Below are positions 31,079 through 42,773 of a stretch of 64,000 nt of DNA, piece by piece. The position numbers and the translations under genes are program-made. This stretch comes from Prostheceraeus crozeri. Its lineage: Eukaryota > Platyhelminthes > Polycladida > Euryleptidae. Location of the stretch: positions 62,001-126,000 of the forward strand of contig CAJQUW010013657.1 of the NCBI GenBank assembly GCA_907163375.1. The letters run 5' to 3'. Every line of letters begins with the position of its first letter. The stretch's first letter is position 1. Below the pieces are notes generated by a model. That model did no database searches. It was not told the DNA's origin and saw only the letters and a list, made by a program, of their open reading frames with translations.

Positions 31079-31217
31079 CATGTGACATCGGAGATGTCTT
31101 CAGGGCTTCGCCCGTACCAGATGGAAGATATTTATTTAGCGATACTGATGAATTTGATGAAGCTGAACGAACCGATGAATCCTTACAAACAGAAGGTTCT
31201 AGGGCTTCGCCCGTAAC
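31079..31217. repeat. Two palindromic mini-repeats in PolB N-terminal region (A)
   Basis: GACATCGGAGATGTC with GGGCTTCGCCC at 31083-31113, and GTTCTAGGGCTTCGCCC at 31198-31215. B has a version of the first at 46197-46232. Confidence 0.7.
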
Positions 31218-32284
31218 AGATATAAAATATTTATTTAATCAGTCTTTTGAATATAATGAAACCGATAAAACTTTTTATAATGTATTAACAAACTTTTATA
31301 ATATATTTAAGAAATCTTTCAAATGTTATATGAATGTAGAAGTACTTTATACAAAAAATGGACCTGATGGAATTCCTGAAGAAATAATACAAGGACATTT
31401 TACAAATTCACAAGAAATTCATAATGTAAATGATATACAACCCATATTTGAATCGATGATACTTAAATTAGAAAATTGTATAATTGAAGCCCAGTTACGT
31501 GAATCTGGTTGGAGATTTGTTAAAATACTATCTAAGAAAATAGTAATTGATAAATATAAAAATAATACTGGTGGTAGTTATGTTCCTTTACCTTTCAGTT
31601 CACCACAATTAATCAACATAAAAAATGAAGATGATTATTGTTTTCTGTGGAGTATTATAGCACATTTACATCCTGCAAAATATCACAAAGAAAGACTAAG
31701 TCATTATAATAAAGAAGAATACATAAATGAATTTGATCTTTCTGATGGCTTAGATGAATTTCCATATGATTATAATAGGTTAAAAAAGTTTCATTAAAAG
31801 AATAAAAATTTAATAGAAGTAAATGTTTTTGAATTAAATGTGAATTATGTTTCTATTGGTAAAATTACTCCACTTTACTCAGATTCAAAAAAATTTTATT
31901 TGAATAATAAAAATTTATGTCAATCAGAAATAGTATATAATGATAGAGGAAATTACATGCATCATAATATTTTTTACCAAGGAAATATAATATGTACTGA
32001 AAAATTTGAACTTGTTAAAACATTATCACCAATAATGATTAATCATAATAATTATAAAGGACGTACTGATGATTATAATTACAAATATTCATCTTTATCT
32101 TCAGAATATCAACAAAAATTAGAAAATTTAAATAAAAGTTTACAAAAATGTAAAACAGATTATCAACAACAAACAAAAATATTAGTACAAGAATATGGCC
32201 ATAAATATGAAAATAAGATAGAAACGATTCAAAAAATAAATGAAGAAAATAATAAAGAATTAAATAATGAAGAAAATAAAGAAT

Positions 32285-32314
32285 CGGCTAAAGCCAGAGG
32301 AGCTTCGCTCCGAT
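32285..32314. repeat. In-frame palindromic mini-repeat in PolB (A only)
   Basis: Carries GGCTAAAGCC and GGAGCTTCGCTCC. A is 30 bases (10 codons) longer than B here, within the coiled-coil insertion. Confidence 0.8.
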
Positions 32315-32796
32315 TAATTGAATGTTTAAAAAAATGTCTACAACAATATAAAGAACAATATGATAAAGAATATATTTATCAGCTACAAATATTAAATCAA
32401 AATTATCATCAAAATACATTTAATCTTGCAAAAGAAATTAATGAAACACATGAAATATATCAAGATAAATTTGAAAAACTAGAACAGTCAAAACAACCAG
32501 CACAAGCGAATATATTATATTATCAGGGACATTTTATATTGTGTAAAGATGTTTATATATTTACAAAAACTTCAGATAATAAAAATTTTCCTTGTCTTCA
32601 ATGTATGACAAGTTTTAGAACTTTAGAAGAAATGAATAGACATTTGGAGAATTGTCAACAAAACGAAGCAGTTCAAAATACTTTTCCAAAAGATGATTAT
32701 TTAGAATATAATAAATGGTATTTTAAAAATAAAGTACCCTTTACTATTTATTGTGATTTTGAAGCATATAATGTTAATATGACACAAAATCGAACG

Positions 32797-32877
32797 GAAA
32801 GTTCCAGGGCTTCACCCGATTCTGAAAATTATAATTCTGAAAATGGTACGGGCCAAGCCCTAGAACCTTCGGTTTTT
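32797..32877. repeat. Palindromic mini-repeats in PolB (A and B)
   Basis: Two units around GGGCTTCACCC and GGGCCAAGCCC with GAACCTTCGGTT code SSRASPDSE and GQALEPSVF. Both are shared with B (47890-47973). Confidence 0.7.
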
Positions 32878-33598
32878 AATTCTGAAAAAAGTGCACCTGG
32901 AAAAAGTGCATCTGAACAAAGTAAAGAAAAATATTTATTTGAACAAAAACCATTATGTTGGGGAATGTACATTCATTCAAATTATCCTGAATTATTTAAA
33001 TCAGAATATTTACAATACTATGGTGAAGATAGTTCAGAAATGTTTACAAAGAAAGTAGAAGAATTACAAGGACGTTTTTCACAATTGCTTGAAACAAATA
33101 TACCGATGATGCCATTAACAGAAAAAGAAAAATTAAATTTTATTAATGAAACAAAATGTTATTACTGTGGAAATGTTTTATAAATAAATATAAAACTGGC
33201 AGAGGTAGATATATTGATAAAGTAAAAGATCATGATCATCTAAATGGATTATATAGAGGTGCAGCACATAATTCTTGTAATCTTAATGCTAATAAATTTA
33301 AATATAACTTTGTTCCTTTATATTTCTACAATGGTTCTAAATATGATTTCCATCTAGTAATGAAAGATTTATTTTCATCTGAAAAACTACAACAACAAAA
33401 AATAAATGTACTATGTAAACAAGAAGAAGAATATTTTTCAATGCAATTAGGTTGTATTAGAATTTTAGATGCATTTAGATTTTTTACTCCTTATTCATTA
33501 GATGTTATGGGAAAAACTTTGAAATCTGAACAATGTAAAATATTAAATAAATATAATTTAAAACCTTTAAAAGGAATATTTCCGTATGAGTATATAGC

Positions 33599-33665
33599 CT
33601 GCGGCTCACAGTCGAAGACTGATATAACTGGAGATAAAACCTGTGGTTCACAGTCGAAGACTGAT
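33599..33665 (+). repeat. Paired GSQSKTD-coding repeat in PolB exonuclease region
   Basis: CACAGTCGAAGACTG is repeated 45 bases apart, each with a hairpin-forming CAGTCGAAGACTG core, coding GSQSKTD twice. The pair is shared with B (48680-48745). Confidence 0.75.
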
Positions 33666-35553
33666 TTTAATTCTGTGAATAAAATTATGGAAGAAGAACA
33701 ACTTCCTCCAATAAATAAATTTAAATCAACATTAAAACAATCACAATTATCTGAAGAAGATTATGCAGAAGCTGAAAAGAATTGGAGAGAGTTAAATTGT
33801 AAAACAATGTATGATTATACAATGAAATATCTTCAGATAGATGTATTAATAATAGCTGATCTTTTCGAAAACTTTCGTGACATGTGTTTAGAATATTACG
33901 GAATAGATCCATGTTATTGTTATTCTACACCAGGTTTAACATGGTTAGCAGGATTAAAACATACTGGTGTTCAAGCCGATGGCTCTAGGACAAAGTCCGT
34001 TAAACTTAAACATTATAAAGAAAATACATATGATAAATTATTATTTTTTGAATCTGGAATTAGAGGCGGAGTTTCATCAGTTTTAGGTAATAGATATGTT
34101 AAATGTTATAATAAGAAAGTAAATCCACATACATATGGAATAATGAAACCTTTATCTCCAGAAGAAAAAGAAAAGATATTAGAAATTTTTCGAACGAAAC
34201 AAGAAGGAGTAGAACGTGAAAAAGCAATTGATGAATTCATGAGAGAAAACTATTTGTTATATTATGATTTTAATAGCTTATATTCTTCTTGCATGATACA
34301 AGAATTACCAACAGGTGAAATGACATGGTGTAATAATCTAGATTATCAAAGAACATATGATGGTGAAAATAATTTTGGTTATGTATATGAAGTTGATTTA
34401 GTATATCCTGATTATATAAAAGACGCAACAAAATATTATCCTTTCTGTCCAGAAAACAAAATTCCCATTATAGAAGATTTTTCAGATTATCAAAAATCTA
34501 TAATACCGAAAAAATACAGACCAACAAAAAAACTTATGTTAACACAAGGTAATAAAGGAAAGTATGTTGTTGAAGGAAGAATGCTAGATTGGTATTTAGA
34601 TCATGGAATGATTCTCACCAAAATACATCGAAAACTATTTTATCAAAAATCTAAATGGTTAAAAAATTATATAGAGTTCAATATTGAAAAACGTAAAATA
34701 GCTAAAAGAAATAAAGATGATTTTGGAAACGTTTTCTTCAAATTAATGAATAATGCATTTTATGGTAAGACTTTAGAAAATGTGCGTAATAGACAAAATA
34801 TTGAAATAGTTTATGATAGAGATAGATTTCAAAATTTAACAAGGAAACCTACATATAAAAGAACTACTAGATTCAGTGATGAACTTTGTGCTGTTCATCT
34901 AAGAAGAAGCATTGTAAAACATGATAAGTTTAATTTCATTGGTTTCACTATATTAGAATTAGCTAAACTATTTATGTATAGTTTTATATATGATTATTTA
35001 GCACCTGCTTATGGCAAAAACTATAAATTACACTTTACAGATACCGATTCTGTTTTCTTAGAATTAACAGTACCGTATAATTCTACACTTGATGAAGAAA
35101 TTAATAAAATAAAAGATATCATTCATCCTTCTGATTTATGTAAAGTAAAAGATGAATTAGAAGGAAATGAAGATTTCATTACAGAAGCTATATTTTTAAA
35201 ATCTAAATGTTACTGTTATGATACAACTAATAATATTAAAACACATAAAACATTAAAAGGAATTTCAAAGGCATCAGTGGCTAATCAAATAACATTTCAA
35301 GATTATAAAAATGCATTATTTAATAATGAAATAAAAACAGCATATAATTATAGACTTAATTCAAAAAAACATAACATGTATTTAAAAGAAGAACATTAAT
35401 TAGCATTAGATCCATTTGATGATAAAAGAAAAATTTTACCTGATGGAATAACTACTGAACTTTTTTAATTTTCTAATTTCTAAGATAGACAAATTTGATA
35501 TATATATAAAATAAAAAAATAAAATATTATAACACTATATTTGTATATTTTTA

Positions 35554-36320
35554 TCACTCCGCGAAAATATTTTCTATAACTCTATCATGTATTTTTTTAT
35601 CAATATTAATTGTAATGAAGCCATAATCTTTTGACCAAGCATTGTTACACGATTGTTTAAATTCATCTTTATTTCTTACACATAAATCTCTTAACAAATC
35701 ACTTAAGTTTCTTGCATTTATTTCAAATAGTATAAATATGTTTGCATTCTTTCTAATAACACTTCCATCTAATGAATACATACTTTGTGTTAAATAAAAT
35801 ACACTACAGTTGTTATGTCTACCTCTTGTGAAATAATTTCTCTGAACTGACTGATTTCTATCATTAACACAATCATCAAAAATTACACAATGTTTCATTG
35901 TTTTATCTAGTTTACTAGGATCTTGCATATTACCACTATCATCTATTAATTGTATCTTTATATGGTTATTTTTATTAGATTCTACTAACTGATTATTTTT
36001 TGCTGCTTCTTCACACCACGAACTTATTTCTTCTTCATCTTCAGATTTTTCATATTCTTTGAATAATGAAGCAATTGCTGTTTTTTTAAGATTATTTTCA
36101 AATCCATATTTTAAAAATTGATAGACGGGTTGTTCTGCTGTTGTTGTATAAATTATAAGATTGTTATAATCCAAAAAATTTGGAGTCGTTAAAATTTTAA
36201 ATAATAGATATGTTTTTCCGCAACCTGATCTTCCACAAATAACTGACAAAACTTTATTAGATAAATTTGGATGATGATTAAATTTAAGTTTTTTTTATTT
36301 AATGGTAGTACTTCACTCAT
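35554..36320 (-). pseudogene. Packaging ATPase (A32/FtsK-HerA type) of element A
   Basis: Walker A CGRSGCGKTYLLFKIL and Walker B CVIFDDCVND are followed by YFTRGRHNNCSVFYLTQS, the usual arrangement of Polinton and adintovirus packaging ATPases. It would pump DNA into capsids. An acidic insertion (EYEKSEDEEEISSWCEE) lies between the Walker motifs. B carries a near-identical copy with about 8 differences in the 231 comparable residues. It is transcribed with the penton-like gene. Broken, about one break. Confidence 0.85.
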
Positions 36321-36410
36321 TTTTTAATAAAAAAATTTATTTTTATTTTTTTTTTATTTTTTGTTTCTAAAGAAGAAGAAAATTAAACTTCTCTAGCTTC
36401 GCGTAGGAGT

Positions 36411-37199
36411 TTATACCTCCCGAACCAAAAGATCTATCATAATCTCTTCACCTCCAAAATTTATTTCTTGTCCTTTTTCATCAGTGATTCTCATGTTAAT
36501 GTTGTTAATAGTTTTTCTTGTAATAGGGAAATATATTAATGTTTGTGGAATTACATTTAATCTATAACCAATGGGTACAGTAAAAGCTGGAAAACTGAAT
36601 ATTAAATTTGATAATTTACCATTTATATATCCTCCTTCAATAATGTCACAATGTACAACAATTGAATTTATTTCAGTTATTTTTGGAATCTTCTCACCTA
36701 AATGATAACCTTGACTATAGGTTTGTTTATTAAATCCTAATGGCTTTGACAATGATCTATCATGATTAAAATCAACTTGATGATTTTCGTCTAAAGTAAG
36801 AGAAAATTTATTAACTGCCGGTTCAACTGCAAAATGTAATTGTTTCTTATCTTTAAATGGTATACCTAAATGCCTCTTAATTTCATTTGATATTGATTCA
36901 ACTTCGTAAGAACCAGGAAGAAAAGTTAATATTTTCCATGTTTCACCTTTATCAGTAGAATATCTGAATTGATCATTCACATCTTTGATAACGTTTTGAA
37001 TAGTGTTAAATGTAGAGAAACTAGTCAATGCAATTTGATAATTTTTATTTTGTTCCAAATGTAGAATGGGTTCTAAATTACAAGTGTGTGATGAAGTAGT
37101 TGTTATAATTTTTAACGTCGTACTAAATTTTGATGAACCCAAAATCTCTGTCAAATTTTCTAAATGATTATTAATTTTGTCTAAATCTGCTGAACACAT
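36411..37199 (-). CDS. Minor capsid (penton-like) protein
   Basis: The 262-residue frame reads open. It has the pattern of Polinton/adintovirus penton proteins (single jelly roll): NKNYQIALTSFSTFNT near residue 50, YEVESISNEIKRHLGI, FNHDRSLSKPLGF, and the end region YRLNVIPQTLIYFPI then GEEIMIDLLVREV. Penton proteins close the five-fold vertices. About 9 of 262 residues differ from the B copy (51591-52379). It lies upstream of the packaging ATPase on the same strand, a common pairing. Confidence 0.75.
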   Translation of the reverse strand: MCSADLDKINNHLENLTEILGSSKFSTTLKIITTTSSHTCNLEPILHLEQNKNYQIALTSFSTFNTIQNVIKDVNDQFRYSTDKGETWKILTFLPGSYEVESISNEIKRHLGIPFKDKKQLHFAVEPAVNKFSLTLDENHQVDFNHDRSLSKPLGFNKQTYSQGYHLGEKIPKITEINSIVVHCDIIEGGYINGKLSNLIFSFPAFTVPIGYRLNVIPQTLIYFPITRKTINNINMRITDEKGQEINFGGEEIMIDLLVREV

Positions 37200-37312
37200 T
37201 TTTTAGTTAAAATTTTGAATAAATATTATAGATAAAAATCGTAAATAAAAATCATAGATAAAAATCGTAGATAAAAATCATAGATAAAAATTAAAAACAA
37301 CATATTTCAGCT

Positions 37313-37378
37313 ACGGGCGAAGCCCTGGAGGACATCAGAGATGTCCGGTTCGGGCGAAGCCCTAGAACATTCGGTTCG
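37313..37378. repeat. Palindromic mini-repeat cluster (A only, intergenic/gene end)
   Basis: GGGCGAAGCCC, GACATCAGAGATGTC, a second GGGCGAAGCCC and GAACATTCGGTTC in a row. Element B lacks the whole block at the matching place (near 52443). Confidence 0.85.
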
Positions 37379-38187
37379 TTATACTTTTATAATCCTCTTC
37401 ATTTAGAATCTTCTTTTCTAACAGTCTTTTCAATATAGCATGAATTTCATTGAAACTAGAATTATGTCCTTCTTTTATTGCAGATATTAAAATATTTAAT
37501 CTATTTAGTAATTCTTGTGGATCATCTGGTAAAAAATATGGTTGTTTCTGTTTTCTGTTTTTCAGATAAACCTTTTCCTACTTTAACTCCCGTTGATAAT
37601 AAATTTTCTAATTGTTTATAACGTCTAAGAGATTTTACTGCACCAACTCTGTCTAACATAGCTTTATATTTTATGAGATCTTCTACAGCATAATTATTTA
37701 AATCTGCTCCTCTTAAAAGATTAACAAAATTTCTATCTAAATTAAAAGGAGATTTATCTGGTGAAAAAATTATACCTCGTAAAGGTTGTGGAAATATTTC
37801 TTTTTGTCCGAGATAAAATCTAGGTATTGTTTTTCCATCTATAAATGAAATAGAATGTTCAAATTGCATAGATTTTGGTAATTTCTTATTAATGTTTGAT
37901 TCTAGTAATCCATAGTCATCTAATACAGTTTTGTGCTCTGGATCTGTTAGATCAATTTGTTTATCATTATTTGTACTTTCTTTTTCAAGAGTTTTAAATG
38001 GTTTCATAGTTTTCTCAAAATCAGTTTTTACTTGCTCGGTTTGCTGCATTTTTTCAAACATATCAGATTGAATACCAGCTTTTATCATTCTATGTTGAAG
38101 ATGATTTTCTTTCATAATATTTCTTTGTTTTATTAACTCTTCTAATTGTTTTATTCTTTTAAAATTATCAGCTCTAATTTTATCCAT
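37375..38187 (-). pseudogene. Conserved structural-type protein, unrecognised
   Basis: The start at 38187 (MDKIRADNFKRIKQLEEL) is chosen because the same start is preserved in the duplicate at 26507. The N-terminal third is charged and helical. The middle has FIDGKTIPRFYLGQKEIFP and DLIKYKAMLDRVGAV, the end RRYKQLENLL. It has no recognised fold; its position between penton and membrane protein suggests one of the unassigned Polinton structural proteins. Broken, about one break. Confidence 0.55.
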
Positions 38188-38323
38188 TTTTAAAATATAA
38201 TATTTGAATTTTGTGGTAACATTGGAATACAACAAAAACATTTTACTGAACAAATTATTTTTTTATTGCTTTGTTGTTTGACATCTTTTCGTTTAAAGTT
38301 TTCTCGGTTAAAGTTTTCTCGTT

Positions 38324-39037
38324 TTAAGTTTTGTTTAATAAAGTTTTGCTTAAATTTTCGCTTAAAGTTTTTAGCTCTTCTAAAAAAATTTTGTCATTTT
38401 CTTCATTAGAAATTTTACCATCACTCGAAATTTTGCCATCCTGTTTATTCTTATCATCAACTTTTTCTGACTGTAATTGAAATGATATTTGATTTACTTC
38501 ATTAGCTATTTGATCAAATTTTTCAATCTCATCTAACGTAATAACATTATCATCACATACTCTTTGAAAGTAGTAATGTAGTTTATCATAGACTTCTTTA
38601 ATATGTAAATGCTTAGTTTTTAATGATTTTCGTTTCTTAGTTATTAAAGATTTATCTAACATTGTAACAAGTGAAGTTGCAAAAACACCCGTACCTGTTA
38701 AAGCTGTAGCAACTACTGGAATTACTAAAACACCTGAAGATATAACAATTGTTAAAGCACCCAAACTTATTGTAAAGAATATGCCAATTCCTTGTGTTAC
38801 ATTCTTAACTTTAGTCCATCTCTTTCTTAATTTTTTATAATGCTCTAATCTTAATAATAATTGTGATTCCTTATCTTTCATATAGCGTACTCTATCTTTG
38901 TGTTTTTCAATGTTCATTTTTTCAATGTTAATCTTTTCAGTGCCCATTAAAGTAGAACTACGTTCATATGATAACGAAGGATATATTCTTGAGGTTCCTT
39001 CCATTTCTGAAGTTCCTTCCACTTTTGTTTCTTCCAT
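38324..39037 (-). CDS. Membrane protein whose start lies in the terminal repeat
   Basis: The frame starts at 39037 with EETKVEGTSEMEGT-type repeats, the same start as in the left TIR (20700). After a basic, helical stretch (YKKLRKRWTKVKNVTQG) come two hydrophobic segments (IGIFFTISLGALTIVI and VLVIPVVATALTGTGVFA, about residues 95-135). A charged tail follows. Two membrane passes flanked by coils suggest a viroporin-like or membrane-remodelling role, but no family is recognised. B has the same gene at 53370-54047. Confidence 0.6.
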   Translation of the reverse strand: MEETKVEGTSEMEGTSRIYPSLSYERSSTLMGTEKINIEKMNIEKHKDRVRYMKDKESQLLLRLEHYKKLRKRWTKVKNVTQGIGIFFTISLGALTIVISSGVLVIPVVATALTGTGVFATSLVTMLDKSLITKKRKSLKTKHLHIKEVYDKLHYYFQRVCDDNVITLDEIEKFDQIANEVNQISFQLQSEKVDDKNKQDGKISSDGKISNEENDKIFLEELKTLSENLSKTLLNKT

Positions 39038-39629
39038 TTTTAAAGAAATATTTTTAGTCACATGATATATTTTAAAAACCTGAAAAATGGATTTAAAAGA
39101 CGTTTTTAAAAATACTAATTTTCGGTGTCCTAGAACGGTCATGATTTTGGCGGGGGTGAAAATCGAACCGAAGGTTCTAGGGCTTCGCCCGATTGTAATT
39201 CTCAAATTTTGAGATTCTTAACTTTTATGATTTTCGGTGTCCTAGAACGGTCATGATTTTGGGGGCGGGTGAAAATCGAACCGAAGGTTCTAGGGCTTCG
39301 CCCGATTGTAATTCTCAAATTTGAGATTTTGAAAAATTTGAAAAATTGGGTATTTTTAAAAACGCCCAAATCGGAGCGAAGCTCCTCTGGCTTTAGCCGA
39401 TTTATGAATTTAGGTCTTCATAACCTGAAAAAGGGTTCAAATTCATGAATTTATGTCGTTTTTAAAAATGCCATTTTTTGAAAAAATGGTACTTTTTGAA
39501 TGGACTAAATTCATGTATTTAGGTCTTAAAAACCTGAAAAAGGGTTCAAATTCATGAATTTATGTCGTTTTTAAAGATACTATTTTTTTGAATTTTATGG
39601 TGTCCTGGAACGGTCTTTTATCCATTACT
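38967..39629 (-). repeat. Right terminal inverted repeat of element A
   Basis: Inverted match to 20070-20815, slightly shorter because the left side has one extra METKVEG-coding repeat. The outer end reads TCCATTACT. Two GGGCTTCGCCC units (39180 and 39297) and one GGAGCGAAGCTCC unit (39373) lie within it; B lacks all three in its right end. Confidence 0.85.
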
Positions 39630-40647
39630 AATACCAGAATGAACTTTATTATTGTACTCTTCTACAACTCCTGGTAATATCTTCAACCATTTCTGATTTC
39701 TTTGCTCAGTAAATTTCTTGAATAATTTATTTTTTAACGTCCGATTGAATCTTTCTATCACTACAGCTTTTCCAGCGTTTTCAGTTGAATAAACAGTTTC
39801 AAATAGTGGCTGAACGTTTCTGTTATAAAATTCCGACCCTTTATCAACAAACAATTTTTTTTGGCTTTCTATTACTTTCTTTAAAGATTTCTTCAAACGC
39901 ATATTTAACTGATAGACCACTTTTATTTTTTAAAGGCTTTACCCAAGCGTATCGTGTATATAAATCTATAACGGTCAATGCGTATTTGTAGTCCCTTTCA
40001 TTCGGAATATGAATAAGATCAGCACTCCAAATATCATCTTTATTAAATACTTTTACTTTCTATAAATATTTAGGCTTTCTGTATTCTTTATGAATTTCAG
40101 ACGCGTAGGTTCGAGCGTTGCTCTCAGACAGCTTTGCTGTCGTTTCATTTAAACCCTGACCGAATAATATTTTTGCTTGTAAAGCTTTCTTAACAAACAT
40201 TCTTTCAATTTTTTCTCTAAATGTAGGATTTTGAATACTATCTACTTCTTGAATCATCTTCTTATCAGCTGCATGACGAGAACTTAGATCATGATTTCGA
40301 TAAGCTAAATCATGCCTGTAAGCTGCGGCATCTACTCTATTTATTGGTTCTTCACCTGGTTTTGGATTATTATTCTCATCTAGTCTTATATCTAATCGAG
40401 TTCCTGGACCGGTATATGAATGACCAGGAAGATGTTTTTCTTTCGAATATTTACTCCAAATAAATCCAGAAAAGTTTTCTAATGTTTTTTGTATATCACC
40501 ACCGTAGGTAGTAGCCAAACTTTGTTTGTTGTCGTTACCTTCATAAATTTTACAGTTTGAGTTTTTATTTTTGTTTAATAGATAATTTAATAAATCTAAA
40601 TTAGCAATTTTTAATTTAATTAAATTTTTGGAATTTTTAGAATTCAT
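39630..40647 (-). pseudogene. PLA2-integrase of element B (part)
   Basis: The phospholipase module at the N-terminal side (40100-40647) retains GHSYTGPGT and DAAAYRHDLAYRNHD. Integrase core sequence follows with FVDKGSEFYNRN and ERFNRTLKNKLF. The frame of the element starts at the A/B junction, so the integrase end seen in A is not present. Broken, about two breaks. Confidence 0.8.
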
Positions 40648-40689
40648 TTTAAAAGATAAAAAAAAATTTAAAAGATAAAAGAAATGTTT

Positions 40690-41172
40690 ACCTTATCATA
40701 CTAGGACTTAGATATATTCCAGAACCATCTTTAGTTTCTTTAATTTCAATTAAATCATCAACATTGTGGAGAATATTTTTAAGAACTCGTTTTCCTTCAT
40801 CAACTAATTTTAATTTACTAATAAAATCATCTACTATTCCGTCACCCCTAGCAACTTTCTATAACTCTCTATTATGACGTTTTTGTTCTTCTAATGCTGC
40901 CTTCTCTGATTTATTTTTATTTACTGCTTGGACAATACCAGCTGTCCCACCTGCAACACTTCCTGCTGCTGATATATGCCTCCTATTATTAGTGGAATTA
41001 ATGGGATAATCCCGCCATTCTTTTCTTCTTGTAATTGAATATTCTCTATCATTGGTTTACTTATGTAATACTTTTTTTTGTTAATCGTAATAGTTTTAGG
41101 GGTATTTTTGTCAACAATATTACGTAATTTTAATTCAACAGTTTTATTATTATTACTTTTCGCTTGCGACAT
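40690..41172 (-). pseudogene. Small hydrophobic virion-type protein of element B
   Basis: Homologue of 23672-24199 with the same basic start (TITINKKKYYISKPM) and a Gly/Ile-rich hydrophobic segment (IIPLIPLIIGGI). It lacks the palindromic mini-repeat seen in A. Broken, about two breaks. Confidence 0.6.
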
Positions 41173-41316
41173 TTTTAATAAAAAAATTTTAAGTTATCAA
41201 AAATTTTAATCTATTCTAGTTATGAAAAATTTTAAGTTCTCAAAAATTTTTAATCTATTCTAGTTACCAAAAATTTTATTACTAATTACTAGAAAATTTT
41301 TAATCTAAGAATTTAA

Positions 41317-42647
41317 TTAACTTATCCTAGCCATCTTTCCATTAAGAATTTCAATAGAATATTTTACATCTTCTAGCAATAAACCATAAGCCATCAATGA
41401 AGTTGTGGAATCTTTCTTTTCAATATTAATTGTTACATCACAACCATTTTTAATAATATCTTCAGATTGTGCACTTAAATCGAAACAGAAAACAGGATAT
41501 AAATGTCTCCAATCTCCAGGAGTTAGTTGTGGTTCAACTCCAAATTCTATACAAAGATTTCTATAAGAATCATATCCTTCCATAAATTGATTATTGGTAT
41601 CATCGAATCTTAATGGATCAATTGGATATCGGGTTTGATTTAATGAAACTTGTAAACTTCGAATTGTATTAATATGGAAGAGATTGTTGTTCTTATCAAA
41701 ACTTGGAGAATTATTTCTTTGAAATGTTTGTAATAAATATCTTGGAGTATTCGAAGTTCTAGTAAAATGCCAGTTAAATCTTTGTTCGGAAAAAGTGACA
41801 GAACTCGCAGTACGCTTTAGAAAATTTACTGGAATTGGTTTGTTAGTATTTAATCTTTTTGCAATAGCTGTTTCAATCTCTAAACTAGGAGTAATATGCT
41901 TAATCCACCATTCAAGTCTATCAATTTTTAAATATGCTTTTTTTCCAGTCTTACCAAAAAAGATTAATTCATTATTTGCTGTGCGATGAATTATTAATTT
42001 CAATTTTAATTGATATGATATTTTATCATAATCTAAATATCCGAATAATGGAGACAATGACCAATTTACTGTTTGCTTACTTTGTTAAACTCACGTCTTT
42101 CTTTATATGCATCATTATTTGTTTTATTTAAATGTTTTGCAATATTTTCTACATCTTTCGCAATTCCTGCTGCATCTGTTCCAGCGTGAGTTAAATCATC
42201 AACAATTATACCATCATTAGTATCAGGAAACCAACCTTCGATTTCATACTTTTTATTATTTTCACCAATTGTTACAAATCTAAGCATTGTATCAATTACA
42301 CCTGGAGAATCACTTATTGTTTCTATATTTTGAGTTGCAACATCTAAACGCATTTGTGTAAATAATTTTGGAAAGAACTTATTCTCTAGTGCAATATTAT
42401 CGGTATCTGGTAATGGTGTTGTAAAATTGGCATCACTATATAAAGAATATTCACAGTGTAAAAATGAATCAGGTAGATATAAATAACTTTGTTGATTATC
42501 AACTTCAAAAATTAAATCACCTCCAGTATTTACTCTACTAGAAGATCCGGGATTCATAGCAATTCTTATATAGTCATTCTTTTTTTGATTATAACTGACG
42601 AACGGAGGATCGTCTAATCTAAATTTATTTTCGATAAGCGAAGACAT
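41317..42647 (-). pseudogene. Major capsid protein of element B
   Basis: Homologue of the A capsid gene at 24422-25756, nearly identical along both jelly rolls and with the same YPVFCFDLSAQSE signature near the end. Broken, about one break. Confidence 0.8.
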
Positions 42648-42773
42648 TTTTATAAAAAATAATTTGACTTTTTCTTTTTCTCACAGACAGAAAAAATTTT
42701 TACTAAAATATAATTTTAGAATTTTACCAAAAAAATTTTACTAAAAAAATTTTACTAAAACATAATTTTAGAA

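Larger units (their letters stand above)
30839..35468 (+). pseudogene. Protein-primed DNA polymerase B of element A
   Basis: The gene begins with a C2H2-like finger (CNLCKKKLQTKRSYQSDL). It continues through the Polinton PolB N-terminal region (YCFLWSIIAHLHPA), a long Gln/Glu/Lys coiled coil (32090-32510) and a C-x2-C...H-x4-C finger. Exonuclease motifs are IYCDFEAYN, YNGSKYDFHL and the YLQIDVLI segment; an HNH-like patch (DHDHLNGLYRGAAHNSCN) lies between. Polymerase motifs are YYDFNSLYSS, KLMNNAFYGKT and HFTDTDSVF. It replicates the linear genome from a protein primer. Palindromic mini-repeats sit within it. Broken, about three breaks. Confidence 0.85.
20070..39629. mobile_element. Polinton/adintovirus-like element A
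   Basis: A 19.6-kb AT-rich element with terminal inverted repeats of about 650-750 bp (left 20070-20815, right 38967-39629), both ending AGTAATGG. Parts from left: protease, PLA2-integrase, hydrophobic virion proteins, major capsid protein, fiber-like coiled coil, a cargo set (zinc-finger, membrane and ATPase-like genes), DNA polymerase B, packaging ATPase, penton-like protein and two further proteins. It is broken, with roughly half a dozen to ten breaks, most in the larger genes. Close similarity to B implies a fairly recent common origin. Confidence 0.9.
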
